This document shows, one piece after another, positions 44,100-55,574 of a stretch of DNA of 64,000 nucleotides (positions are counted from its first letter, which is position 1; the number at the start of each line of letters is the position of its first letter). Below the pieces are notes generated by a model, which had not been told where the DNA came from, did no database searches, and saw only the letters and a list, made by a program, of their open reading frames with translations. This DNA comes from Parelaphostrongylus tenuis. Lineage: Eukaryota; Nematoda; Chromadorea; Rhabditida; Metastrongylidae. Both the position numbers and the translations under genes were made by a program. The DNA lies in the NCBI GenBank assembly GCA_019055375.1, contig JAHQIW010006335.1, positions 57,702 through 121,701 of the forward strand. Reading direction: 5' to 3'.

Positions 44100-44680
44100 A
44101 GTAAAGCATACAACAGCACAATAACATAATATGTAGCAACCGTTCCACGGAACGGTCGCTACTTCTCTGAGCAACTGAGAGCGATCGTGGACAATACCAT
44201 GGCAGGAACATCGCTGAGGGACCCAGCCAATGGTCGCGCCGCCCGTTGCTGCGGAGCGGCGACCAGGGCCGACCGCTTCTGCGGTCAGTCTCGTCTCGTC
44301 CTGGTGTCCTGATCGGTCGTGTCCTCTTGCCTTACTCCGCCTCTTCCCGACTCTAGACTTCTGACTCTGTCCTCGTTGTTGTGTATGTGGCCCACATAGT
44401 CCATCGACCCCGCTTATACTCTGTGAGCAGAGCTGGGAGCTACGGCGGTGGATCAAGTCTTTAGAGTTCTGTTTGGCCCGCCACCGGGGATTGGTCCAGC
44501 CCTTGCATACAGACCCACAGTTTTCTAATATATTTAATCACCCACTGGCCCCATCCTCGGTGTACTGGTCTGCTTGGGGCAAGCATAACTGCTTCCCGAG
44601 GTCCACCGCCTAGTCCGGCCACGCAGACATCTCATCCATCTCATCCATCTCATCTATCACATCCATCTCAACATTATTGA
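44100..44680. repeat. GC-rich repeat with 13-bp palindrome, then dispersed repeat
   Basis: GTAGCAACCGTTCC and GGAACGGTCGCTAC form a hairpin at 44133-44162. 44474-44630 is the second copy of the 2.3 kb repeat, followed by a small TCTCATCCA tandem array. The minus-strand ORF of 148 codons across 44010-44456 falls in this repeat and has no recognisable domain. Confidence 0.6.
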
Positions 44681-44727
44681 AGTCATGGTTATATGTCGTT
44701 ATCGTGGTGTACTCTTGTTGTGCTGTT

Positions 44728-44731
44728 ATTG

Positions 44732-44776
<45 letters not shown>
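44728..44776. repeat. (TA)n microsatellite
   Basis: About 40 bp of alternating TA following the 44.5 kb repeat. Confidence 0.85.
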
Positions 44777-45010
44777 CAGGTTGTCTTGGGTTGTCTATAG
44801 TAAACTTAGTATTCTGCTTGCGTCAGCAGCAACAGCCGTTGTGGCAAGCATTCAACACATCCAACTCAATAGTAATGGAGGATCAGTCCCCGTTGCTAAA
44901 TCTGGTACAGTAGCCGACCTTTCTGAACACAGGTCGCTACATCTGGTGCATCGGCCTACCACTTTCGGAGTCCGGTCGCTACATAGTATAATACAACACA
45001 GTGGCTCACT

Positions 45011-47449
45011 TCTCGGCGTCTCGCCTTCTTCAGTTTCGAAACGCCAAATTGATCTGCTATACACTCAGTCGAAAATCTCCGTAATCTCGGCAGAAAACGT
45101 AAGAAATGAATTTTTTGGATAGCATAGTAGAAAACTTTATTTTAGAACACTCACAGTTAAGATGTTTCAGGTCTTCCAATTACTTATTGATTGTCAGCCG
45201 CTTGAACGCAAAAACATAAGTGAAGCTGTGCTTGATTCAGAAAGAGAAGATTAGCCTGAGGTATGGTGAAGTCACATGTGATTACGAGGTACTTCACTTT
45301 GTGGCTTATTTTTGGGCCATTACTATGTATCCAAATGGATTCCAAAGTTTTACGAGAGGATATCTTTGATTCCTGCGCGAGAATAGTAATTTGACATCTA
45401 ATTTTGCTCCTGCATACTCCTGTTCACGCCCACTGGAGTGTTTGGGTCAGAGTTGCATAATCCAGGGAGGTCTTTTTTTGAACGGGTCCAGACTGATCTA
45501 CTATTTAGCCAATGTTATCATACCCAGACGCCTCGCATGTGATTAGGCAAATTGTATAAGATCTCATACAATCGCCGTCTCTACCGATTGGACAGATTGG
45601 CAGTTTTTCGATTCGCAGAGGCGGTCATACACTTGGATGTGGATTAATTGACGCCTTGGGGTATTTGGAAGTATCTCGACTATTGCCACCGAATTATCCA
45701 GAATGAGATCTGCTCATCTGAGCAGCGTTTAATAGCTGTACTTACTTCGTTAGAAATGATTAGGTCTTAGGAATCACTTCAAGATGTCCCAGCAAAATAT
45801 TTCAGATTAGTCAAGGAAGCGCTGCCTTCAAGACAAAAGACTGTCCTAGTTGGACAAACGCTTCATTTCCTTTACCGTTGCGGTAAACATCTAGTTGTCT
45901 TGAATTCCTTTGATTGAAGACGGCATCACGTACTATGTGGGCGACCAAAGTAGGACACAATATTGAACATTGACATGCGACTTCTACGCGAATCTTTTTG
46001 ATATAAGCAGGATCAAGTGAATTCCCCACTTAAAGACGGGTGAGTAGCAGAACTTTATTGTGTTCAGTGTTTGGAGGATCGCCTTTGGAAAAAAAAATCA
46101 AATATGGGTAATTTTTGATCTGCGATCCTAGGTCCAACAAGTAGTAACTTAACGCGGAGAATTTGAAAATTTTCAATAGAATCGCATAGACCAGCTTCGA
46201 CAAAATACAACACCGTTAACGGAAGCCCTGACAGTCGACTCAGCATCAATAAAGTCCCAGATAAATCAAGGATCACCGTTAGGAGGATGACTCTTCCGAT
46301 AATGCTCGCTTGCTCGTGGAAATGGGTCCAGGTTTCTTAAAAAAAAAAACTTAATTTCAAGGAAATACTGTGTATCATCACATGCAATTTGTAATAGCTT
46401 CAAGATCGACTTTGCTATAAAGCCAGACTAGAATCTTTCAACAAGTATGAGCAACAAAATGTAGAGGCAGTACCAACACCGTCATTTCCTTGGGCGTTCT
46501 TTACGCATTAAAACCCTAATAACAAGGTAGATATCAATTTTCGCATATTTTCTGACGAAAACCTTCAGAATCCTTAACTACTATTGCGCGAAAAAGTTTA
46601 CTTCCAACCTAACATTAGCAGAGAAAAACGATTTGCGAGGGTACGGGAGCTAATAAAATTTGAAACCATTCGGCTATTAGTTAGTGGTAGTGGAGGAGAG
46701 TTGTAATAATTTCTCATTAGTTGAATGTTGAGATGACGAAATCTCACCTTGAAGACGCCACACTGTTGTCCATTATCTGATAAAGAATTCCAAAAACAAT
46801 ATCGAGAATGAACAAGGAATGGGTAGAAATAGTAAGCCTGGCTAGTCTACAACCTTCCGTTATCTCTCAACCAAAAGTCAATTCATCATGATGTCCCATC
46901 TTCTTCCTACTTATCTAAACTCATAAGCTGGTATGCATTGATGGTCTTGCGTCCACTAACCCATCAAACTTTGGAGTTAGACCCATTATCAGCGGTGTGG
47001 AAGGGTCAACGGCTTTGATTACGTAGTTTATAAACCAAATGTTAGTTTAAAGCTAAAACATATTCCAGCTCATCTCACGGATACTCAAATTTTCCTTGAT
47101 GTAGTTCATTAAACTAAGCTATTGAATTTTATGACGGGTGAGTAACTTTCTTGATGAACAAGTGAAGTGATGCCGCTGTGAATCCTATTCAAATTATCCA
47201 TTTGAAATCTATTATTTTGATGATTGCAAACGGCCCCCGATGTTTCGCTATGGCCAGTAATGGAGTCGTATTTTCTCGATTTCCTATGAAAGTTTTTCTG
47301 AGATTCTTTAGGTAGTTTCTTCGAAAAAAGCACAAAATCCATTATCAACAAATTGCTCGTTTTGATTTGGTATAGTGCATTGTACTGGGTGGGTACCCAC
47401 GTTATTTGCCACTTTAATACCATTGTGATGTTTATAATACATATCGGTT
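45011..47449. other. No feature recognised
   Basis: Short frames on both strands, none with a recognisable domain or good splice borders. Confidence 0.45.
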
Positions 47450-47640
47450 AAATGAAAATAGTTTCTCTCAAACATATCACAATTCGGTTTCAACTGCCAC
47501 CGACAGTGACAGATGCCGAGAAGAAATGGGATCCGAACGGGCCAGATGCTAACATTCGGACCGTTCTGTTTAGCACACTTTGTCACATCACTCTCGACCA
47601 ATTCGTCATAATGATGTTTCTGGTCTAGGCAGATTTTACG
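47450..47640 (+). repeat. Coding-like repeat block, copy 1
   Basis: Plus frame reads VSLKHITIRFQLPPTVTDAE then KKWDPNGPDANIRTVLFSTL and a stop 19 codons later. The same block occurs inverted at 54.69-54.88 kb. Family not recognised. Confidence 0.5.
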
Positions 47641-47784
47641 TTGCTAATAAAGCTTTGCAAAAATGAAAGGGTACTTTCCTTTATCTGCTCGCCACTTCGA
47701 CCCCTTGTAAAAAACGCATTTTCTTCAGTTCAATATTCAGACAATTTTTAGATAGCTCAAATCAGAAGCATTTGAAAGTCCCAT

Positions 47785-48312
47785 TATACCTGATAATCAT
47801 TATTTGAGCCACACATGTCAGTGGTCTGCCAATGAGGACTGACATATAGAGCCCGATACACGTGTTTCGACCTTGCGATCTTGCCAGTCGGGCAGTTACC
47901 CTTTCTCGTTGCTAATCTTTGTGGGAGCTCACAGTCCCCGCACTAAGAGTTAGCGACGACGAACGTTTTACACTCTGTGTCTAGTGTAATTACCACCAAA
48001 CACGGAGTGTTGTACACTCGACTGCTCTTAGCTGCTATATTCAGTAGATCATAACTTTCGTTTCGAGTGTTTTCTTAAGACCACTGCTCAAATTTCAATA
48101 TGCCTGATAATATATGAGTGTAAAACGTTCGTCTTCGCTAACTCTTAGTGTGGAGACTGGAGCTCCTACAGAGAGATTATCAAAAGACGAGCAAGCGTGA
48201 TTGGCCCTACTGACGAGGATCGCAAGTCGAAACATGTGTATGGGGCTCTATAAGTCAGCCCTCACTGACAGACCACTGACATGCGTGGCTCAAATAATGA
48301 TATCAGGCATAT
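47785..48312. mobile_element. Foldback/MITE element, long inverted arms
   Basis: Left end CCTGATAATCATTATTTGAG is mirrored by the right end CTCAAATAATGATATCAGG. The arms extend over roughly 110 bp and include CACGTGTTTCGACCTTGC and its partner. An inner inverted pair (GACGAACGTTTTACACTC at about 47960 and GAGTGTAAAACGTTCGTC at about 48118) makes it a two-tier palindrome. No transposase inside, hence non-autonomous. Confidence 0.8.
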
Positions 48313-48359
48313 TGAAATTTGAGCAAGTGGTCTTAAGGAAAACAATCGAAGCGAAAATT

Positions 48360-49000
48360 TGAAAGTTATTTTCTTCTTCAAAAAAGCCCTCTTGTTGTGC
48401 TTATAGCGCAAAAATATACTTTGTTTCTCATTGGAAGATTTCTCTCGCTGACATTTGAATGGTGTATCTCACTTTTTAGAAAGCCTGTTATTGCGCTAAA
48501 AAAGCAATAATGATGTGCTTTTTACTTGAAAACTTTTCGCTGACCAAGGCCTCTTTCTTTTAGGTTTTAAAGGTCATGCGACAGATCAATCTCGAGATTG
48601 CAATAATGTTTTTGGTTCCTTGACGGCTTTTTTAGTGCCTCACAAAAACCACAAAAAAATTGGGTTTCGCACTCAACGCTTTTTTCCAGTTTTGCGAAGC
48701 TCGATCATCTTTTCTCTGTTACAGCGTGATACGAGATCCATATCTAAAGATACATCATCGGGATTTTCAAGATCTGTTCTGTCGAATAAATATTGAAACT
48801 ACAAAAGGAAAGCTTTGGTCAGCGAAAAATCTTTGAAACAAAAAGTTGTTTCTGTTCTTTTCAGCGCGATAAAAAGGTTTTTTTGAAGATGAAATTCACC
48901 AATGAAATTCTCGTGATCTGAACTATCGAATGATTACTTGGTGATCCACTTTTGCGAACTCATATTCTTTTGGCTTTTACAGCGCAATGCATGGTTCAGT
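48360..49000. repeat. Diverged copies of the ~150-bp repeat
   Basis: Repeated pattern of CTTTTT(A/T)GTG, AAAAA runs, CATTTGAATGG/CATGCGACAG and CTTTTCAGCGC words in several units. The open frame 48952-49137 begins in the last unit and was not taken as a gene. Confidence 0.5.
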
Positions 49001-49380
49001 TTGAACACATAACAAATTATTCAAGCTGTGAAGATTTGATCCGTCGACTGATTATCAAAACTCCCGAAGAAAATGCTTCGGCCATCGAGGAATGTTTAAT
49101 TAGAAACAAATTTTATTTCCGCTCTTTCAGCCAATAACAAGTCCTTTTCAAAGTTGAAATGCATTGTTCAAATTCTTTTGATTTAGCTATGATTATCCAA
49201 TAATTGAAATTAGCGCAAAGTAACCTTTTTCTGAAGGATCGAAGTGGAGAGCAGATGACGGAAAATACCAATAAAAGTAAACTAAACCGAAACAGTTCCT
49301 GAGATTGACAAATGAAATGGAGAAATAGCCGCATGTCTTGTCTGCCATACATTCGTCATTTCTATTTGTCATAGTGCAGT

Positions 49381-52000
49381 CCAATCGGTGATGCTCTCGT
49401 TCATCGATTACCGTTGAAGCGCATTACGCTTCCGGCCCACCTTATTTTCGAAAGCATCGTGTGTACAACAGCATCGCTGCCTTTATCGAAGGCGCAGGTC
49501 AAAAGTCCTATTCTCTCCCTCTCATTTGCGAGCTACGAAATACTCATAGCATAGACCTCTTGACTGCTTGTTCAGTAACGACAAGTGATTCTTCATCTTG
49601 CTTACCTTGCTGCCAGGTATCTGCTGCCTATGTCAGGGCAGAAACCAACGTCGAGCCGGGAATGGTGGAACAAATCGGATGCTCTTTCGCCCTTTCACTA
49701 CGTACTCGATACTCCTGAACGGTGCGAGCCCGCTCTTTTTCTCTCCTACTCAACTTTGAAAGCAGGACCTTCAGTATGTTGACTTCACGAGCCTAGATAG
49801 GAGTAACCGGAGCATTTGGCGATGTTGTTCCATTGAACGCGATGGAGCATTCGAAACATATCCGTTTTCCCAAACAACACCGTTTCCGTTAGATTTAATT
49901 GGAGATCATTCTACTCTGAGGTGTTAATCGAAATCGGCCATCATTCATTCCGTCTGGCTGATGCTTGATGTTTTAAAGACATCATCATTAGCGACAAAAG
50001 ATGTTCGATTGTCAACCATCCCTTTTCACTCCCATACGTCCCATTATAATTCGCATGACGCTTTTGAAAGGTGGCAGTGAATAATTTTGGCAACATTTTA
50101 TCGAATTGTCGAAATCCTCTTCTTATGTCGATGGTGATATTGTTGTAGAATGGGAGAGTTTGGCCGTAAAATCTTTACATAGCTCACGAAGAATCATTAT
50201 ATACCGAGTGGGACGTCTTGGCTGACCAGACCCCCTAACACCGCTTGTGTTTCACTGAATTGAAATCTTTTCTTCAAACAGATGAAAGTGAAGGAGAGTG
50301 GACTTCTGTACTACCGCAAAATTTCGTGTCCTGTGATCGTGTCGATGTGGCTTATGGTACTGGTTTATTTTTCGGAACCCGCTTCCTCGTATGTCTGTTC
50401 CTTGCGTCAGTATGTTGTCAATCTGTTTATGGATTTGAGAAAACTCGAGTGAAAAGTTATTCAAACGATTGACTGCTAGCAGATTGGGCGATAATTTTTC
50501 AGTGTCGTGAAGGTTTCCCTTTTTGAACAACAACACTGTCTTACTGGTTTCCATTGACTGAGAACCCCGCATTCTGTTAGATGACGAGTGAAAGGTCAGC
50601 CAGAATGTAAGACTGGCGATAGGTTCTCCAGGTTTTGGTCTTATCCTATCTGAACCAACTCTTGTTCTTCTCTCACCGACGATATAACTTGCAGGATTCG
50701 GAAGGGAAAGCCAATAGAACGACAAATTCATGTTCTTTCCATTCATATAACGGTAAGAGAGCATGGCTATCAAAGTATCCGAATAGTAATCAAAACTTTC
50801 TCTGTCGCACTTTTGGAGGCTGGTAGGCGACCCATCAGGGCGTTAGAGTGCAATCATTTTGGTCTTGACATTGATGAAGCTTCGGTGGGCATAGTGAAGT
50901 GCTCTTCCCACTCCTGCAGCTTTTGTCATAACTGCTTCTCGTCCCTCTTTGGAGTTCCTTTTATCGCTTCTCTACCAGCGTTTCACATGTCAGGACGCGA
51001 GGTTCCGGGTGACTGTAGCTAGTGCGATTTCCACTTATCAACTTGAGTGTTTGCGGAGACAAGCGTCTCTTTGTGACAATAGGGCTACCGAGTTTCATAG
51101 AGTTAACGTGAAGACGTTGAATGAACCGGTCGTGCTGATTATAGATGTTGTCAACAACGTGATCTTCCCCAAAAGCCGACTGTCAACTTGAGTACGTTCC
51201 TGTTTATGGTACTAATGAGACTTCGTTGTTTGAGTTAGCGGCTTTTCTCTCCTTTCTGGGAACAACGGAACGCAGAGTCAAGGAGACGATGGTCTGATCC
51301 TCTGTAGAACTTAGGAACAGCAGCAAAATTAGCGACATCGGTCAGGCAAAACCTTTGATTTACTAAGACGAGTGTCTTCATCGTTATGGCACTCCCTGTT
51401 AGGTGACTTCCACGGTCACCGTCGAAAATGACGCTTCTAGAATTGTGATTATCATGAATGATTCAGGTCATTATGTTAAAGATGGTCCCAGACCTTGTTC
51501 TTTCTATTCCATCTCGTACGTCGCAGTCTTACGCATTCAGATGACTTCTAGGTCAAAATTTTTGCCATGAAATCTTTGGCAATGACTTTGGGAAATGTGA
51601 GGTCTTTTTTGAAGCACTCCTCAAGGGCCATATTGAACGCTTCGACTTCGTCTTCGTCATAGCGTGATGGTGATGCGTAAGTAGCGAAGTTGGTCAAAGC
51701 TGGGAAGGAACCACATCGTTTCAACCATAATCGTTTGATACGGGTTGTTAGTTGGTCAAACGAATCGATCATCACGGTAAAATTCGATTTGGCGACGACG
51801 CCAACGTCGCCGACATCTTCGCAATCGCATGTTCCAAGAAACAGGTCTTCTCCGGTGTCATAAACCAGCGTGGAAATGGATGGCGTCTTCTCGTCTCAGT
51901 CAAGCCAATGACATCATGCCTTTCTCTTTATGCTTGAACCAACAGATCTTCTTTTAGCAAAGTCGCGAGCAACTAGTTCGTGCGTTGTAGGTACAGGTTT
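49381..52000 (-). pseudogene. Degenerate near-full-length RTE LINE with endonuclease
   Basis: Reading right to left: an APE-type endonuclease region (DVIGLTETRRRHPF near 51.9 kb with the catalytic Glu, then SFDQLTTRIKRLWLKRCGS and ATYASPSRYDEDEVEAF near 51.6-51.77 kb, KVIAKDFMAKI at the GDFNAKIG position), a linker, and RT at 49.4-50.8 kb. Numerous frameshifts and stops. It is the only copy here reaching the endonuclease, so it shows that the family is an EN-RT single-ORF RTE element. The 3' terminal part seen at 52.8-53.0 kb is missing. Confidence 0.82.
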
Positions 52001-52792
52001 GTCACTATACTACTAGAAAAGATAATTAAAAGACAGTCTTATTGTGCGCCTAATATAACGAAGAACTCAAATGTCTTAAAGGTAGAGACGATGCATGAGC
52101 ATAGGTAAAGATTAACTAGTGTCTCATAAGGCGTGCGATGAGCAGTAGGTTGCTGAAAAGGACAGGCCACTTTAAATGCGCATTGATGATTATTCAGAGA
52201 GCAAAGAGGACTCTAGACCACGTATCCCACTGGGCACGCATAGGACACAGTCGCATAACGGAGTAAATTTGAAAGTAGAAATTCTTATATTCCGCGCAGG
52301 ATCATAAAACGACGTCGCATAAGATTTTATAAGCGTTTCGGATAATGAATATTTATTTTGTCATGAACGGCAGAGAGTTATTGCCACTTAATCACATGTC
52401 ATATACACTGTAATCAAACTTCTCCTTTTATTTAGAAGTGTCATAACGATTCCATTTGTTCACTGCTCAGTGTTCACTTTAACACCTTAGTGGTGCTTTA
52501 CAAAAAGCAGTGAGTATGTTGCACGTTCTTCTGTACTTTATGCTATCTAAATGTGGGTCTACCGATTTTCTCAGCAGAGTAGTAGCGGTGTCCGGCTGAC
52601 TGGGGTTGCAAATAACCTGGTCTTTCCAGACTCTGATGAAGGCAGAAGCTCCGAAATGTTAGTTCAATGAATTATATTAAATCAACTTCGAGTTTTGGTC
52701 GCAAAAGAACTGCGGATCGCTCGAAACTGCTTTAGATTTGATCACTTTCTTGTTGTAATGGAGAAAGTGTCCTTCCACAGTTCATTGCTTTC

Positions 52793-54460
52793 CGTATCAC
52801 CTGTATCACCTGTCGTCCCGTTGATCGTCGAGGTGACTCGAGCGGGTACCAGCAACTCTTCCATTTTTCCCCTATCGCGTGCAAGAGTAGCCCAGTGGGT
52901 CCTCCTTGCTCTAGGAATTCGCTGAGCATCATATCTTTCTTCCATCGCTTTCGTGAAGAAATCGGACCAACGGGTCAGTGGTCTTCCTTTAGAGCGCTTG
53001 ACGTCCCGAGGAATCCAGTCGGTAACGGCTCTCGTCCATCGGTTGTCGTTGAAGCGCATCACGTGTCCGGCCCACCTTATTTTCGATATCCTGGCGTGTA
53101 GAACGGCGTCTCTGATTTTCGATCGTTGACGTAGGTCGGAAGTTCGGATCCTTTGTCTCATTTGCGAAATACGAGATACTCCTAGCATCGACCTTTCGAC
53201 TGCGCGTTCGATAACGGCAAGTGATCTTTCATCCTGCTTACGTAGCGACCAGGTTTCTGCTGCATACGTTAGGGCAGGGATAATTGTCGAGTCGAAAAGG
53301 TGGGCACGCAGTCGGATGTTCTTTGTCCTCTTCACTACATCTTCGATGCTCTTAAACGTTCCCCAAGCCGCTCGTTTCCTCCTGCTCAACTCTGGGGCTA
53401 GGTCGTTCATCATGTTGATTTCACGACCTAGATAGTTGTAACTGGATGCATTCGGAAATTGTCGTTCCGTTGAGCGTGAATGGGGCATTAGAAACCCATC
53501 CGTTCCTCATGAACATTGTTTTCGTTAGATTCAGTTGAAGACCGATCTTTCCACAGGCGTTATCGAAATCAGTCAACATTCGTTCCGCTTGGCTGATGTT
53601 TGGTGTTATGAGAACGATATCGTCAGCAAAGCGAAGATGGTTTAATTGTCGACCGTCAATTTTCACTCCCATTTCGTCCCATTCTAATGTTCGCATGACG
53701 TTTTGTAGGGTGGCAGTGAATAGTTTTTGGCGATATTGTATCGCCTTGTCGAACCCCTCTTCTTACGTCAATGGTGATATTGTTGTAGAATGGAGATATT
53801 CTGGTCGTGAAATCTTTATAAAGCTCACGAAGGATCATTATGTACCGAGTAGGGACGCCCTGGTTATCCAGAGCCTCTATAACCGCTTCTGTTTCCACTG
53901 AATCAAAGGCTTTTTTCAGATCGATAAAAGTGAGACAGAGTGGTTGTTTGTACTCTCGCGAAACTTCAATGAGTCTTGTGATCGTGTGGATGTGGTCCAT
54001 GGTACTAATCCTTTTCTGAACCCTGCTTGTTCGCATGGCTGTCCTTCGTCCAGTGTTCTGTCAATCCTGTTCAGGATGACTCGAGTAAAGAGTTTATAGA
54101 CAACGGACAGCAAGCAGATTGGGCGATAATTGCCTATGTCGTGAAGGTCTCCCTTTTTGAACAACAATACGGTCTTGCTGGTTTTCCATTGAATAGGGAC
54201 CTTGCATTCTGACAGGTAGCGAGTGAAGAGCCGAGCCAGGGTGTTGATGAGAACTGGCGGCAGGTTCTTCAGGTGTTCTGGTCTAATCCTGTCTGGACCG
54301 GGTGTTGTTCTGTTTTTCACCGGCGATATAGCATGTCGGATTTCGGAAGGAAGGACCGGTGGAACGACATATTCGTCCTCTTTCAATTTATATGACGGTA
54401 AGAGAACATGGCTAGCGAAGAGATCCGAGTAGTACTGGTGGATGATTTTCTCCATAGCCC
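52793..54460 (-). pseudogene. 5'-truncated RTE LINE copy with target-site duplication
   Basis: Longest well-preserved RT of the window: MEKIIHQYYSDLFASHVLLP, TTPGPDRIRPEHLKNLPPVL, LTFIDLKKAFDSVETEA, RRGVRQGDTISPK, LRFADDIVLITPNISQ, then the thumb and C-terminal region through WATLARDRGKMEELLVPARV. Compared with the 24.4 kb copy it carries three single-base frameshifts: a lost T near 54006, an extra A near 53735 and an extra A near 53448. TTGCTTTC occurs at 52785-52792 and 54461-54468, directly flanking the element, as a candidate target-site duplication. The 3' end is a short tandem repeat, GGTGATACA. Dead copy, relatively young. Confidence 0.92.
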
Positions 54461-54689
54461 TTGCTTTCAGTAGATGACCAAAATTCGGAAGCGAGCTGTA
54501 TCATTATCGACAGCGCGTGTAACCGGAATTTGCAGTAAAACGAACGGAAGCAGATGTATGGAGCACATGGCTATTTCACCGCAGTCAATTTCAGAAACTC
54601 TCATGGTTTGAGTAACTTTCTCAGTAGTTTAACTCATCTTGCAATGAGAAAAAAAGCTTTGTAGACTACAAACGTTATTATGGCGAACT

Positions 54690-54880
54690 GGTCGACTGCG
54701 ATGTGGCAGATGTATTAAACAGAGCGCTCCGAATGTTGGCATTGGTCCATTTGGGTCGCACTTCTTTTCGGCATCTGCTACTGTCGGCGAAAATTGAATC
54801 TGAAGAGTGATGTGCCTGAGACCAGCGTTTTCATTTAAGATATTTATTGGCAACATTTCACTTAAAATAAATTGGCAAAC
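54690..54880 (-). repeat. Coding-like repeat block, copy 2
   Basis: Minus frame reads LNENAGLRHITLQIQFSPTV then ADAEKKCDPNGPMPTFGALC. Homologous to 47.45-47.64 kb with frame-disturbing changes. Confidence 0.5.
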
Positions 54881-55574
54881 CACATCAGTATTGATTAGTT
54901 TTTGCTTAGAGTTTGCCAAGAAAATGGGAGCGTATGATATGATGAAGCTGGTTTTCGGTGGCTTCTTCGAAAGACAAGCGGGAAATTCACAAACAAAAAA
55001 AAAATTACGAGAAAAATTCTTCTATTTTAAAACTCGAGAAAATGTTGCTTAACTATGAACTATAACGAATCTAATTGAAGAATGAGTATGAGGATGAATA
55101 AAAATCGTGGCGGAATGAGATGTACAGGTGCTCCAATGTCAATACTATCAATTAGAAATGCACTCTTTTGCCCATGAAGAAGTGGCCAAATCTGGCAGCT
55201 GGAGCCAACTGAGACATCGATTGAGAATCACTTCCAGATTCATATACTCGAGAATCGGATATTGGATATACAGGAAGCTATTTTGTTTGGTAATACTCCT
55301 CGGTTGTAATCCATCTTTTGTGACAATATCCCAATATTCTAAACGCTACCGAGATGATTACCAACAAGTTCGCTGCAAGCTTTGAGCAACAGAATAACTG
55401 TTCTGAGAGCAGAGTGTGATTCTGTTCGTTGTTACCACGCATTAAGAAGGTACTTCCAGAAGTTTCCTTCCAAAGTCTCCATTTTTCAAGCTGTTAGTTG
55501 ACTACAAAGAAAGCTTAGTAAAAAAAACTTTGTTCAGTAAAAAAAAACCGAACACAAGAGTGCATAGCAGACTG

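Noticed and set aside
44010..44456. 148-codon minus-strand ORF
   Set aside because: Lies in a GC-rich repeat with palindromes, has no recognisable domain, and its C-terminal half is cysteine/tyrosine-rich nonsense without splice context.
48952..49137. Possible exon after a TTTTACAG acceptor (MVQFEHITNYSSCEDLIRRL)
   Set aside because: The acceptor-like word recurs in every unit of the local ~150-bp repeat, no partner exon was found, and no family resemblance is evident.
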